Below are positions 35,407 to 43,111 of a stretch of 64,000 nt of DNA, one piece after another. The translations under genes and the position numbers were made by a program. The DNA is taken from assembly GCA_963836905.1 (NCBI GenBank), contig CAWIKY010000006.1, forward strand, positions 930,001 to 994,000, written 5' to 3'. This stretch comes from CAWIKY01 sp963836905 (GTDB lineage: Bacteria > Pseudomonadota > Alphaproteobacteria > Caulobacterales > Hyphomonadaceae). Every line of letters starts with the position of its first letter. The stretch's first letter is position 1. The notes under the pieces are model-generated. The model saw nothing but the letters and a program-made list of their open reading frames with translations, was not told where the DNA came from and did no database searches.

Positions 35407-36138
35407 ATGACCTATTGCGTCGCGCTTAAGCTCAATGAGGGCATTGTCATGCTGTCTGACACCCGCACCAATGCGGGCGTGGACAACATCGCGAAAGTCT
35501 CCAAGCTTTTTACCTGGAATGTGCCGAACGACCGGGCCATCGCGATCATGACAGCAGGTAATCTTGCGATCACGCAGGCTATTATCAGCGAACTCGAAGA
35601 TGCGCTCAATCGCCAGTCTCCACAGCACCCAACTCTTTATTCTGCCAAGACGATGTTCGAGGTCGCGCAGGTCGTCGGCGATTGCATGAACCGCGTGCAG
35701 GCACGTTACGGCCCCGGCCTGATTGCGCAGGGTGTCGATGCGGGCGCGACACTGATCGTTGCCGGGCAACGCGCTGGCGGTAAACCGCGCATGTTCATGG
35801 TGTATTCGGCCGGGAACTTCATCGAGGCCACGGTCGATTCGCCGTATTTCCAGATCGGCGAACATAAATACGGCAAACCGATTCTCGACCGCGTGATTTC
35901 CATGCAGACCGAGCTGCGTGACGGGATCATTGCCGTTCTGCTCTCGATGGATTCCACCATCCGCTCGAACCTGACGGTCGGGATGCCGCTCGATCTTTGC
36001 GTCATGCGGACCAATTCGATTGCGTTCGAACAGTTGCGCCGGATCGAGGCCGAAGACCCGCAATTCCACAAGTTCAGCGAAGCCTGGTCGAACGTGATGC
36101 GCGACGCCTTTGGCACGATGCGGAAGATGGATGTTTGA
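35407..36138 (+). CDS. Anbu (bacterial proteasome homologue, BPH) peptidase
   Basis: The 243-residue product starts MTYCVALKLNEGIVMLSDTR followed by TNAGVDNIAKV, the Anbu signature. Removal of Met1 would expose Thr2, the presumed N-terminal nucleophile. The 20S-like fold continues with IAIMTAGNLAITQAII and VDAGATLIVAGQRAGG. Anbu is an ancestral relative of HslV and the 20S subunits whose substrates are unknown. It typically clusters with ATP-grasp, alpha-E and transglutaminase genes, exactly as here. A GAGGGGTAAT site precedes the ATG. Confidence 0.93.
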   Translation: MTYCVALKLNEGIVMLSDTRTNAGVDNIAKVSKLFTWNVPNDRAIAIMTAGNLAITQAIISELEDALNRQSPQHPTLYSAKTMFEVAQVVGDCMNRVQARYGPGLIAQGVDAGATLIVAGQRAGGKPRMFMVYSAGNFIEATVDSPYFQIGEHKYGKPILDRVISMQTELRDGIIAVLLSMDSTIRSNLTVGMPLDLCVMRTNSIAFEQLRRIEAEDPQFHKFSEAWSNVMRDAFGTMRKMDV

Positions 36139-36208
36139 AGCGGTACCGTTTCGCAGCTTGCACGGCGCTTGACGTCTTTGCGGCGATAGGGTTTTAGGGA
36201 GTGTTCGT

Positions 36209-36282
36209 GGGCGGTTAGCTCAGCGGTAGAGCATCTCGTTTACACCGAGAGGGTCGGGGTTCGATCCCCTCACCGCCCACCA
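36209..36282 (+). tRNA. tRNA-Val (anticodon TAC)
   Basis: Acceptor stem GGGCGGT (36209-36215) pairs with ACCGCCC (36272-36278), followed by encoded CCA. The D arm is GCTC-AGCGGTA-GAGC. The anticodon stem TCTCG/CGAGA encloses TTTACAC with anticodon TAC. The T arm reads GGGG-TTCGATC-CCCT, one pair shorter than the standard five. An additional G in GTCGGGG would restore a normal stem, so a missing base is possible here too. Confidence 0.93.
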
Positions 36283-36391
36283 ATGATTTCAAGGGGTTAG
36301 CCGGGCTTCTCCATGATCGGCATCACCCGGTTTACGGGGCCGTCAACTGGTTCTGTTCCTGTGCCGGTACCGGAAGGCAGCACTCTCACCA

Positions 36392-37003
36392 ATGAAGCTT
36401 CCGATTGATCCCGATAGTGTGAAAGGGTTCATGCCGCCCGATGAGGGCGCTGAACTTTACCGCATCGCATCTCAGCGCGCACCCTACGGTGCCTGTCTGG
36501 AGGTTGGCAGCTATTGCGGAAAGTCCGCGCTTTATATGGGCGCGGCGTGCAAGGCCGCGGAGGGCGTACTCTTTACCGTAGACCATCACCGGGGCTCAGA
36601 GGAAAACCAGCCCGGTTGGGAGCACCACGACTCGGAAACCTGGGATGACAATGTCGGCGCGATGGAAACGCTTCCCTTCCTGCGGGAAACGCTGCACCGC
36701 GCCGGGCTGGAAGGTACGGTCATTCCGGTCGTTGGCTTCTCAAGGATCGTAGCGAGCCACTGGCGCACGCCCTTGTCGCTCCTGTTCATTGATGGCGGAC
36801 ACGGAGAGGCTCCGGCCTTGGATGATTACCGTGCGTGGACCCCGCATGTCTTGACCGGCGGATACCTGGCGATTCACGATGTGTTCGAGGATCCGGCAGA
36901 TGGCGGGCGTCCGCCGTACGAGATCTATCGCCGCGCCAAGGCTTCCGACCTCTATGAGGACGTGTCGCGTGTTGGCTCGCTACGTGTTCTGCAAAAGCTC
37001 TGA
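36392..37003 (+). CDS. Class I SAM-dependent methyltransferase-like protein (Methyltransf_24 type)
   Basis: The 203-residue product has a Rossmann start (ACLEVGSYCGKSALYMGAAC) with the SAM loop, an acidic residue after strand 2 (TVDHHRGSEENQPG) and the family motif LSLLFIDGGHGEAPALDDYR. Members are usually small-molecule O-methyltransferases or of unknown substrate. Its 3' end overlaps the convergent cyclase-fold gene by 24 bases. It follows tRNA-Val by 109 bases. Confidence 0.82.
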   Translation: MKLPIDPDSVKGFMPPDEGAELYRIASQRAPYGACLEVGSYCGKSALYMGAACKAAEGVLFTVDHHRGSEENQPGWEHHDSETWDDNVGAMETLPFLRETLHRAGLEGTVIPVVGFSRIVASHWRTPLSLLFIDGGHGEAPALDDYRAWTPHVLTGGYLAIHDVFEDPADGGRPPYEIYRRAKASDLYEDVSRVGSLRVLQKL

Positions 37004-38062
37004 AGCATGATCGACGAGGAGACGGGCCGCAGGTTCGTCACTATGCAGAGCATGAGCAGCGAGGATTGCAGCGGCCTGCGTCCATGACGGGGTTTCGTCC
37101 GGCCAGACAACCTTTTGTGCAAACTGCCAGCCCATCCAGAATGCGCCCTCTGCATCCCGATGCTGCCACTGCGTCGCGAAAAGCTCGCGCGCTTTTGCAT
37201 GTTCGCCAGCGCTTTCCAGAGCCATGACAAGTTCGCAGGTTTCCGCGATCGTCACCCAGGGCTCGTGTGACACGCAGCGGCAACCTATTCCCCGCTCGAT
37301 GAATTCATCCCAACGGATCGCCAGATGCTGACGCGCGCGCGTGCCGGTCATCACGCCGGATAGCACCGGATAATACCAGTCCATCGCAAACCCAAGCCTG
37401 TCCTCGCCCCGGCGGTCGAACCGTTCCGGATGATCGCTGAAGGCTGCCCGCAAGCATTGCCTGGCGTTGGCGAGGTCGCGCGCGAAGGGATCTCCGACCC
37501 GTTCGGCCATTTTTACGGCGCAACCGAGGCTCTTGTATATCGAAGCGTTGCCCGCGCGCAGCGCGTCTTCGAGGCTAAGCCCCCTGGCTTCGGCGGACCA
37601 TTCAATGTCGCCAAATTCCGATTGCAGGGAGAGCACGAACCGCATCGCACGCTTCACCATCGGCCATTGGCGGCGCAGTTCGGTCTCGTTCTTGCGCGAC
37701 AGGAACCGGTGCCAGACGCCTACGGCGCAATAGGCGGAAAAGTTGGTGTCGTGGAAGGACGGCGCGCCCTGCCTTGCCATATGGGTCTCGTCCATCATCG
37801 GAACGGCATTGCCGTACTGGCCGATCCAGGATCCATCCGGTTTTTGTGTCCGTTCGAGAAAGGCGAATGCAAGATCCGCGGCGTCTTCAAGTCCGCAGGC
37901 TTCGAGCGCCATGGCGCTTTCGGTATGGTTCCACGGGTCGAGCGGTCCATCCTCAAACCATGCAATCGCGCCATCCTCCCGCTGTATCGCAGCAATTCGA
38001 AGCGCGGCTGGCATCAGACGCTGGCGGACCATGTCCCAGTCATCGGGGGCAAGAAGGCTCAT
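36980..38062 (-). CDS. Terpene-cyclase/prenyltransferase-fold protein of unknown function
   Basis: The 360-residue product shows repeated helical segments of the alpha/alpha-toroid type. Examples are IQREDGAIAWFEDGPLDPWN, LERTQKPDGSWIGQYGNAVP and EGAFWMGWQFAQKVVWPDET, in the style of squalene-cyclase QW repeats. The catalytic DxDD or DCTAE motif of true cyclases is not evident, so an enzymatic role is uncertain. It is the last gene of a six-gene minus-strand operon and overlaps the preceding methyltransferase gene by 4 bases. Confidence 0.75.
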   Translation of the reverse strand: MSLLAPDDWDMVRQRLMPAALRIAAIQREDGAIAWFEDGPLDPWNHTESAMALEACGLEDAADLAFAFLERTQKPDGSWIGQYGNAVPMMDETHMARQGAPSFHDTNFSAYCAVGVWHRFLSRKNETELRRQWPMVKRAMRFVLSLQSEFGDIEWSAEARGLSLEDALRAGNASIYKSLGCAVKMAERVGDPFARDLANARQCLRAAFSDHPERFDRRGEDRLGFAMDWYYPVLSGVMTGTRARQHLAIRWDEFIERGIGCRCVSHEPWVTIAETCELVMALESAGEHAKARELFATQWQHRDAEGAFWMGWQFAQKVVWPDETPSWTQAAAILAAHALHSDEPAARLLVDHASELLQNT

Positions 38063-38784
38063 TTCTGATCACCATGGAAATACAGGACCACACTCTTGCC
38101 GATGAATGGGGAGAGCAGGGTATCGAGCGCACGGGTGATCCAGGGACGCTTCATGATGTCCCAGACCAGCATCCGGTGCCAGGCTTTGGCGAGAGGATTG
38201 GTATCACGGCTCTGCCAGAAGGCGCATTGCAGCCACCACCAAGGCGTATGCAGGCCGTGTGCATGGTGCTTGCGTGTTGCGGTGAAACCGTACGTCTCGA
38301 TCTCGATTTTCAGGGCTTCGTCCTCAAAGATGCGGATATGTCCGCCCGGCGCAAACGGATAGCCGTTCGGGGGCGGCGCCAGACGCCAGCATATGACCTC
38401 GGTCCAGCGATGCGGCACGCTTACCGCCAGCCGTCCGCCGGGTTTCAGGATACGGCGAAACTCTGCAAGAACGGCGGGATAGTCGGCGATGTGTTCGAGA
38501 ACTTCAGAGCAGATCACGGCGTCGAACGTGTTGTCTGCAAAGGGAAGTGAAAGTGCGCTGGCACAGGTAAAGCCGGTCACATCTTCATCATCGACGTCTT
38601 TGGCAGGCAGGTGGGTCAGTCCGTCCCGTGCCTTGAACAACGAGGCCATATCGAGATCGACACCAATTGCTGTCACTCCGTCTTCCATGAACAGGCCGTG
38701 CACATGCCGACCCTCTCCACAGCCAAGGTCAAGCACAACCGACCCGCGTTCGAGGTCCAGATACCGGTTACGGATCGTCAGCAT
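38059..38784 (-). CDS. Class I SAM-dependent methyltransferase
   Basis: The 241-residue product has the SAM motif VVLDLGCGEGRHVHGLF, the acidic residue in AIGVDLDMASLFKARD, and FDAVICSEVLEHIADYPAVL (motif of UbiE/BioC-like methyltransferases). The substrate is unknown. The surrounding genes (glycosyltransferase upstream, cyclase-fold protein downstream, both overlapping) suggest a role in a glycolipid or isoprenoid-type product. Confidence 0.88.
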   Translation of the reverse strand: MLTIRNRYLDLERGSVVLDLGCGEGRHVHGLFMEDGVTAIGVDLDMASLFKARDGLTHLPAKDVDDEDVTGFTCASALSLPFADNTFDAVICSEVLEHIADYPAVLAEFRRILKPGGRLAVSVPHRWTEVICWRLAPPPNGYPFAPGGHIRIFEDEALKIEIETYGFTATRKHHAHGLHTPWWWLQCAFWQSRDTNPLAKAWHRMLVWDIMKRPWITRALDTLLSPFIGKSVVLYFHGDQK

Positions 38785-40118
38785 CAGTCGGCCAGTGCCC
38801 GCTCGAACACATCCTCGTAGACCGGTGCGATATGCGCCCAGTTGAACCGGTAGCGGGCGTCTTCCAGAACGGCTGCGGACATGGTCTTCAGATAGCCCGG
38901 TGTCTCGAACGCGTGAAGAATGGCTGCGGCCAGCGCCGATGGATCGCCAGCGGGAACGATGCAGCCGGTATCGCCCGCAACTTCAGGCAATGCGCCGCCA
39001 TTGGTCACGATTACCGGTGTGCCGCAACTCATCGCTTCGGCACAGGGCAGGCCGAAACCCTCGTACAGCGAGGGCGTCACGGCTATGCTGGCCGCGCAGA
39101 AAGCCTGTGCAAGTTCATCCCGGCTCAGTCCGCTGCGAAACTCGATTCGTGACGATAGCCCGAGCCGTTCGATCTCGCGCCGCGTCGGTCCGTCCCGTAG
39201 CTTGCCAATAACCGTCAGCTTCACGTCGGGACGCTTCTGCAACACGCTGGCATAGGCCCGTACAAGCTGGATCAGTCCCTTCAGCGGTACATCTGCGCTG
39301 GCGGTGGTGATCAGTGTATTCGAGGCCCGCTCAATCTGCGACCTTGGCCGGAAGGTTTCCTGATCGACCCCCAGAAGGATCGGCGTCACCCGGTCAGCCT
39401 TCACACCGAAATCCTCGATGATGTCAGCCTTGGTCGCATGCGAAGGCGTCACGATGAAGGCCACCTTGCGGGCAACGCGTTTCTGCATGTGATGGAAGGC
39501 ATACCAGCGACGGATCAGCAGGCGGTGCTTCCATCGTGGCTCTGCAGCCAGAGCAAGTCTGCGATCACGCGTGATCGGGTGATGGATCACTGTCACAAGC
39601 GGCGTCCCGGCGGCCGTCGCCAACAGCGGACCCTCTGCCAGCGTCTGGTTATCGAGGATGACATCATAGCGGCCGGAATGGCGCTTCAGCCATTTTTTCG
39701 CGCGCTGTCCGAATGTATATGGCTCTACGAACTTGCCAGAGAGATGTCCGAAATACTCATAGGTATCGGTGGCGCTGACAAGGTGTTTCGGACGAAGTGC
39801 ATAGTGCCCGTTATGGGGCTGAGCATAGAGGTCGAGCGATTCGAGCCTGATGACGCCGACACGCGGATCGGGTGTGGGGTAGGGCGGCCCGGAGATGATA
39901 TCCACACTGTGGCCGCGATCAACCAGAGCCCTGGTCAGATAATCGAGATAGATTCCTTGCCCACCTACATGCGGGTCAGACCGGTAGGACAGAACGCCAA
40001 TACGAAGATGCCGCTTCGGTGGAGGCGCTACCCTCGTTTGCCGCTCGCCAGGTTCACGGGCCGCTGGTGCAGATGCAAGATCGTCGGGCAAATCAGGTAT
40101 CAGACGGGTCAGCTTCAC
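38784..40118 (-). CDS. Glycosyltransferase family 4 (GT-B)
   Basis: The 444-residue product begins with a disordered lead of about 35 residues. An N-terminal GT-B domain follows (LRIGVLSYRSDPHVGGQGIY, with the glycine loop), then a C-terminal domain with the donor-site motif SLYEGFGLPCAEAMSCGTPV and PEVAGDTGCIVPAGDP. The acceptor is unknown. It is coupled to tesB by a 4-base overlap and to the methyltransferase by a 1-base overlap. Confidence 0.92.
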   Translation of the reverse strand: MKLTRLIPDLPDDLASAPAAREPGERQTRVAPPPKRHLRIGVLSYRSDPHVGGQGIYLDYLTRALVDRGHSVDIISGPPYPTPDPRVGVIRLESLDLYAQPHNGHYALRPKHLVSATDTYEYFGHLSGKFVEPYTFGQRAKKWLKRHSGRYDVILDNQTLAEGPLLATAAGTPLVTVIHHPITRDRRLALAAEPRWKHRLLIRRWYAFHHMQKRVARKVAFIVTPSHATKADIIEDFGVKADRVTPILLGVDQETFRPRSQIERASNTLITTASADVPLKGLIQLVRAYASVLQKRPDVKLTVIGKLRDGPTRREIERLGLSSRIEFRSGLSRDELAQAFCAASIAVTPSLYEGFGLPCAEAMSCGTPVIVTNGGALPEVAGDTGCIVPAGDPSALAAAILHAFETPGYLKTMSAAVLEDARYRFNWAHIAPVYEDVFERALAD

Positions 40119-41005
40119 GCCGTGTTTTTATCGACGGGCCGAATCAGCCCTTCCTGAGCCACGGATGCAATAAGGCGACCGTCGCGCGTATAAATGGTGC
40201 CTCGATTGAAACCGCGTGCGCCGCTCGCTGACGGACTGTCCTTGGTATAGAGCAGCCAGTCTTCGGCTTTGAACGCACCGTGAAACCACATGGCATGATC
40301 AAGGCTTGCCATCTGGACCTTGCCGGAAAACCAGTTGGCCGCATGCGGGCGTGTGCAGGTGTCCAGGAGCGTCATGTCCGACGCATATGCCAACACGCTT
40401 TGCTGCATGGCCACTTCATCTCCAAATGGCCGCGCGGCGCGAAACCAGACGGCACTGTAAGGCGGCATCGGTTTGGGTTTCAGCATGTTCTGCGGATCAA
40501 TCGGGCGTATTTCGATCGGGCGGGGTTTGAGGAAATCATCCCGGAAACGTTCCGGCACCTCGTCGCGGATTTCCGCCCGCAGGTCGTTTTCCGACTTGAG
40601 GTCTTCCGGCATCGGAACGTCCGGCATGTCGAACTGGTGTTCATAGCCGGCCTCGTCGATCTGGAACGACGCTGCGAGGTTAAAAATCTGCTTGCCATGC
40701 TGGATGGCGACGACACGGCGCGTGGTGAAGCTGCGTCCATCGCGGGACTGGTCGACCTCATAGAGGATCGGGATAGTCGGATCGCCGGGTCGGATGAAAT
40801 AGGCATGCAGTGAGTGGCACACCCGGTCCTCCACGGTGTGATAGGCCGCGGTCAGGGCCTGACCGATCACCTGGCCGCCAAAAACGCGCTGGGATCTTGC
40901 CTTCGGGCTGTGTCCGCGAAACCTGTTCACCTCGATCCGTTCAAGATCGAGGATGGAGATCATTTCGCCAACCGGATCGGTGTCTGTCTGGCCCGGTTCA
41001 GTCAT
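40115..41005 (-). CDS. tesB: Acyl-CoA thioesterase II
   Basis: TesB hydrolyses medium and long acyl-CoA. The 296-residue product is a double hotdog: the first domain has FGGQVIGQALTAAYHTV and HSLHAYFIRPGDPTIPI; the second has SLDHAMWFHGAFKAEDWLLY (conserved Asp) and GFNRGTIYTRDGRLIASVAQ. ATG 41005 overlaps the bioB stop. The open frame continues upstream for 56 codons inside bioB, but that part is not TesB-like. Confidence 0.94.
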   Translation of the reverse strand: MTEPGQTDTDPVGEMISILDLERIEVNRFRGHSPKARSQRVFGGQVIGQALTAAYHTVEDRVCHSLHAYFIRPGDPTIPILYEVDQSRDGRSFTTRRVVAIQHGKQIFNLAASFQIDEAGYEHQFDMPDVPMPEDLKSENDLRAEIRDEVPERFRDDFLKPRPIEIRPIDPQNMLKPKPMPPYSAVWFRAARPFGDEVAMQQSVLAYASDMTLLDTCTRPHAANWFSGKVQMASLDHAMWFHGAFKAEDWLLYTKDSPSASGARGFNRGTIYTRDGRLIASVAQEGLIRPVDKNTA

Positions 41006-42011
41006 GCATCGGCTCCGCGCGCCTTCGGCAGCATGTCCGTCACGCCGAGTTTGGCGAACAGGGCCGTATCTTTTTCCTGCGCCGGGTTCTTCGTCGTGAG
41101 CAGTTCTTCGCCCACGAAGATCGAGTTTGCGCCCGCAAGGAAGCAGAGCGCCTGCATCTCGTCGCTCATCCATTCGCGCCCGGCAGACAGCCGCACGACC
41201 GATTTCGGCATGGTAATCCGCGCCGCAGCGATGGCGCGGACAAAGTCGATCGGGTCGATCCGCGCGCCCTTGTCCCCGACAGGCGTGCCCTTGATCGGGA
41301 TCAGCATGTTGATCGGCACACTTTCGGGCTGCGGGCTCATGTTTGCGAGCGTCGCGATCATGCTGGCATGGTCTTCGGTCTTCTCTCCAAGCCCCAGAAT
41401 GCCGCCGCAGCAGACCTTCATCCCCGCGGCCTGAACCTTTGAGATCGTGTCGAGGCGGTCCCCGAAGGTGCGGGTGGTGATGATCTCCGAGTAGTGCTCT
41501 TTCGACGTATCGATATTGTGGTTGTAATAATCGAGACCGGCCTCCGACAGCCGTTTTGCCTGGTCGTCACTCAGCATGCCGAGCGTCATGCAGGTTTCCA
41601 TGCCAAGCGCGCGCACACCTTCGACCATCTCGACGATGGCGTTCATGTCCCGGTCCTTCGGAGAACGCCAGGCGGCCCCCATGCAATAGCGTGACGCGCC
41701 TGCGGCCTTGGCACGTTTCGCACCTTCCAGAACGCTGGCCGTATCGACGAGTTTACTGGCTTTCAGACCTGTCTCGAACTTTGCACTCTGGCTACAATAG
41801 CCGCAGTCTTCCGGACATCCGCCCGTCTTTATCGACAGGAGCGTGCTTTTCTGGACGGCATTCGGATCGAAGTGTTCGCGGTGAATTCGGCGGCCCGAAA
41901 GACCAGATCAGCGAAAGGGAGCGCAAGGAGCGCTCCGACTGTGTCTGTGGTCCAGAGCGGTGCAGGTGTCCCGGTTCGGGATGGGCCTTGGGTATCCAAC
42001 GTGTCGAGCAT
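41002..42011 (-). CDS. bioB: Biotin synthase (frame broken by a 1-base deletion)
   Basis: BioB is a radical-SAM enzyme that inserts sulphur into dethiobiotin. From ATG 42011 the N-terminal part reads to LPFADLVFRAAE. The frame is lost near 41885 and resumes as HREHFDPNAVQKSTLLSIKT. The cluster motif CPEDCGYC (CxxxCxxC), SRYCMGAAWRSPKDRDM and the Arg-containing ITMPKSVVRLSAGRE are intact. Restoring one A (GAATTC to GAAATTC) gives 336 residues. No other biotin gene is nearby; it sits inside a mixed operon between an SDR and tesB. Confidence 0.92.
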
Positions 42012-42814
42012 TACGATTTCTGTCTCCAGGAGGTCAGGGCATCGGCGGTGGCGTCGCCAAGCTCGGTACCGCCATCGCAGTTGAAGATCGAACCGTTGAC
42101 ATAGGCAGCGGCTTCAGAACTCAGGAAAGCGGCCATCTGACCGATTTCGTCCGGTGTTCCCATCCGACGCAAGGGGTTCGAGGCGCAGACCCGAGCTTCG
42201 GCTTCCGGGGTCGGGGCGAGGCGCGCCATGCCCTCAGTGCCGCCGATTGGCCCTGGCGAAATGGCATTAACGCGAACCCCGGCAGGTCCCCATTCCATGG
42301 CGAGGCATTTGACCAGCATGTTTATGCCGGCCTTGGCGGCGCAGACATGCGCCTGAAACATGGTCGGGTTAACGGCTTGCGGCGCGGTGATTGCGATGAA
42401 CGTGGATGTCGCCGCCTTGTGATCGAACGCGGACCGGAAAACATTATAACAGCCGAGCAGATCGATATCGACGACGGTCTTGAAACCCTTCGCGGAAATG
42501 TCGATGGCCGGGGCCGGGAAATTGCCTGCCGCACCCGCGATTACGATATTCAGCTTGCCGAAGGCAGCCACCGTTTCCTTCGCGATATCGTCGACAGCCT
42601 CGAAGACGCGAACGTCTGCCGCAAGTCCAAGCGCTTTTCCGCCGGTTTCCTGCATAATCTCTTCGGCAGCGCGTTTGGCTTTTTCCGGATCCCGCCCGAA
42701 GACGGTAACGTTCGCGCCCATCGCACTCAGGCGTTTGGCAATGCCGAGATTGATCCCACTGGTTCCACCGGAAATAAAGGCGGTCTGGCCCTGCAGGGCG
42801 TCCTTGTCGATCAT
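42011..42814 (-). CDS. Short-chain dehydrogenase/reductase, 2,4-dienoyl-CoA-reductase-like
   Basis: The 267-residue product (MIDKDALQGQTAFISGGTSG) binds NADP(H) through GGTSGINLGIAKRL and the Arg/Lys after strand 2 (FGRDPEKAKRAAEE). The segment AGAAGNFPAPA and the absence of the usual YxxxK (here AHVCAAKAG) resemble the bacterial/peroxisomal 2,4-dienoyl-CoA reductase branch, which lacks the catalytic Tyr. ATG 42814 is preceded by GGGAG; the frame extends upstream without family similarity. It is the first gene of the operon, and its stop overlaps the bioB start by one base. Confidence 0.87.
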   Translation of the reverse strand: MIDKDALQGQTAFISGGTSGINLGIAKRLSAMGANVTVFGRDPEKAKRAAEEIMQETGGKALGLAADVRVFEAVDDIAKETVAAFGKLNIVIAGAAGNFPAPAIDISAKGFKTVVDIDLLGCYNVFRSAFDHKAATSTFIAITAPQAVNPTMFQAHVCAAKAGINMLVKCLAMEWGPAGVRVNAISPGPIGGTEGMARLAPTPEAEARVCASNPLRRMGTPDEIGQMAAFLSSEAAAYVNGSIFNCDGGTELGDATADALTSWRQKS

Positions 42815-43111
42815 TGCATGCTCCCTTTGATCCTGTCCGGTTATCAGACCTGATAGCGAGCGCAAGCCAAACCGGCGTTCCCGGACGGGCCATAATGGCA
42901 TCCTTCTTGCTCAGTCGACGAGGGCAGGTGAGGGTCGAGCGTGCACGTGCGGGGTGCAAAGGCCATTGCCTGATAGGCTCACTTGCGGTGGCGTCATCGC
43001 AGGTGAGGCTTGGACTTGACGGTCAGGTGATGTAACCAGCGGCCTGATTTGTTTCGAATGACAAGTGCCAGGCGACACAAACTGCCGTTTTTAAAAGTAA
43101 TCGGGGACAAT

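Noticed and set aside
36139..36391. tRNA-Val as an integration site for a mobile island
   Set aside because: No integrase gene and no repeated 3' tRNA end were seen nearby. The genes downstream look like ordinary chromosomal genes.
43000..43111. glmS ribozyme or riboswitch before glmS
   Set aside because: I could not find the conserved ribozyme core. Such ribozymes are typical of Gram-positive bacteria.
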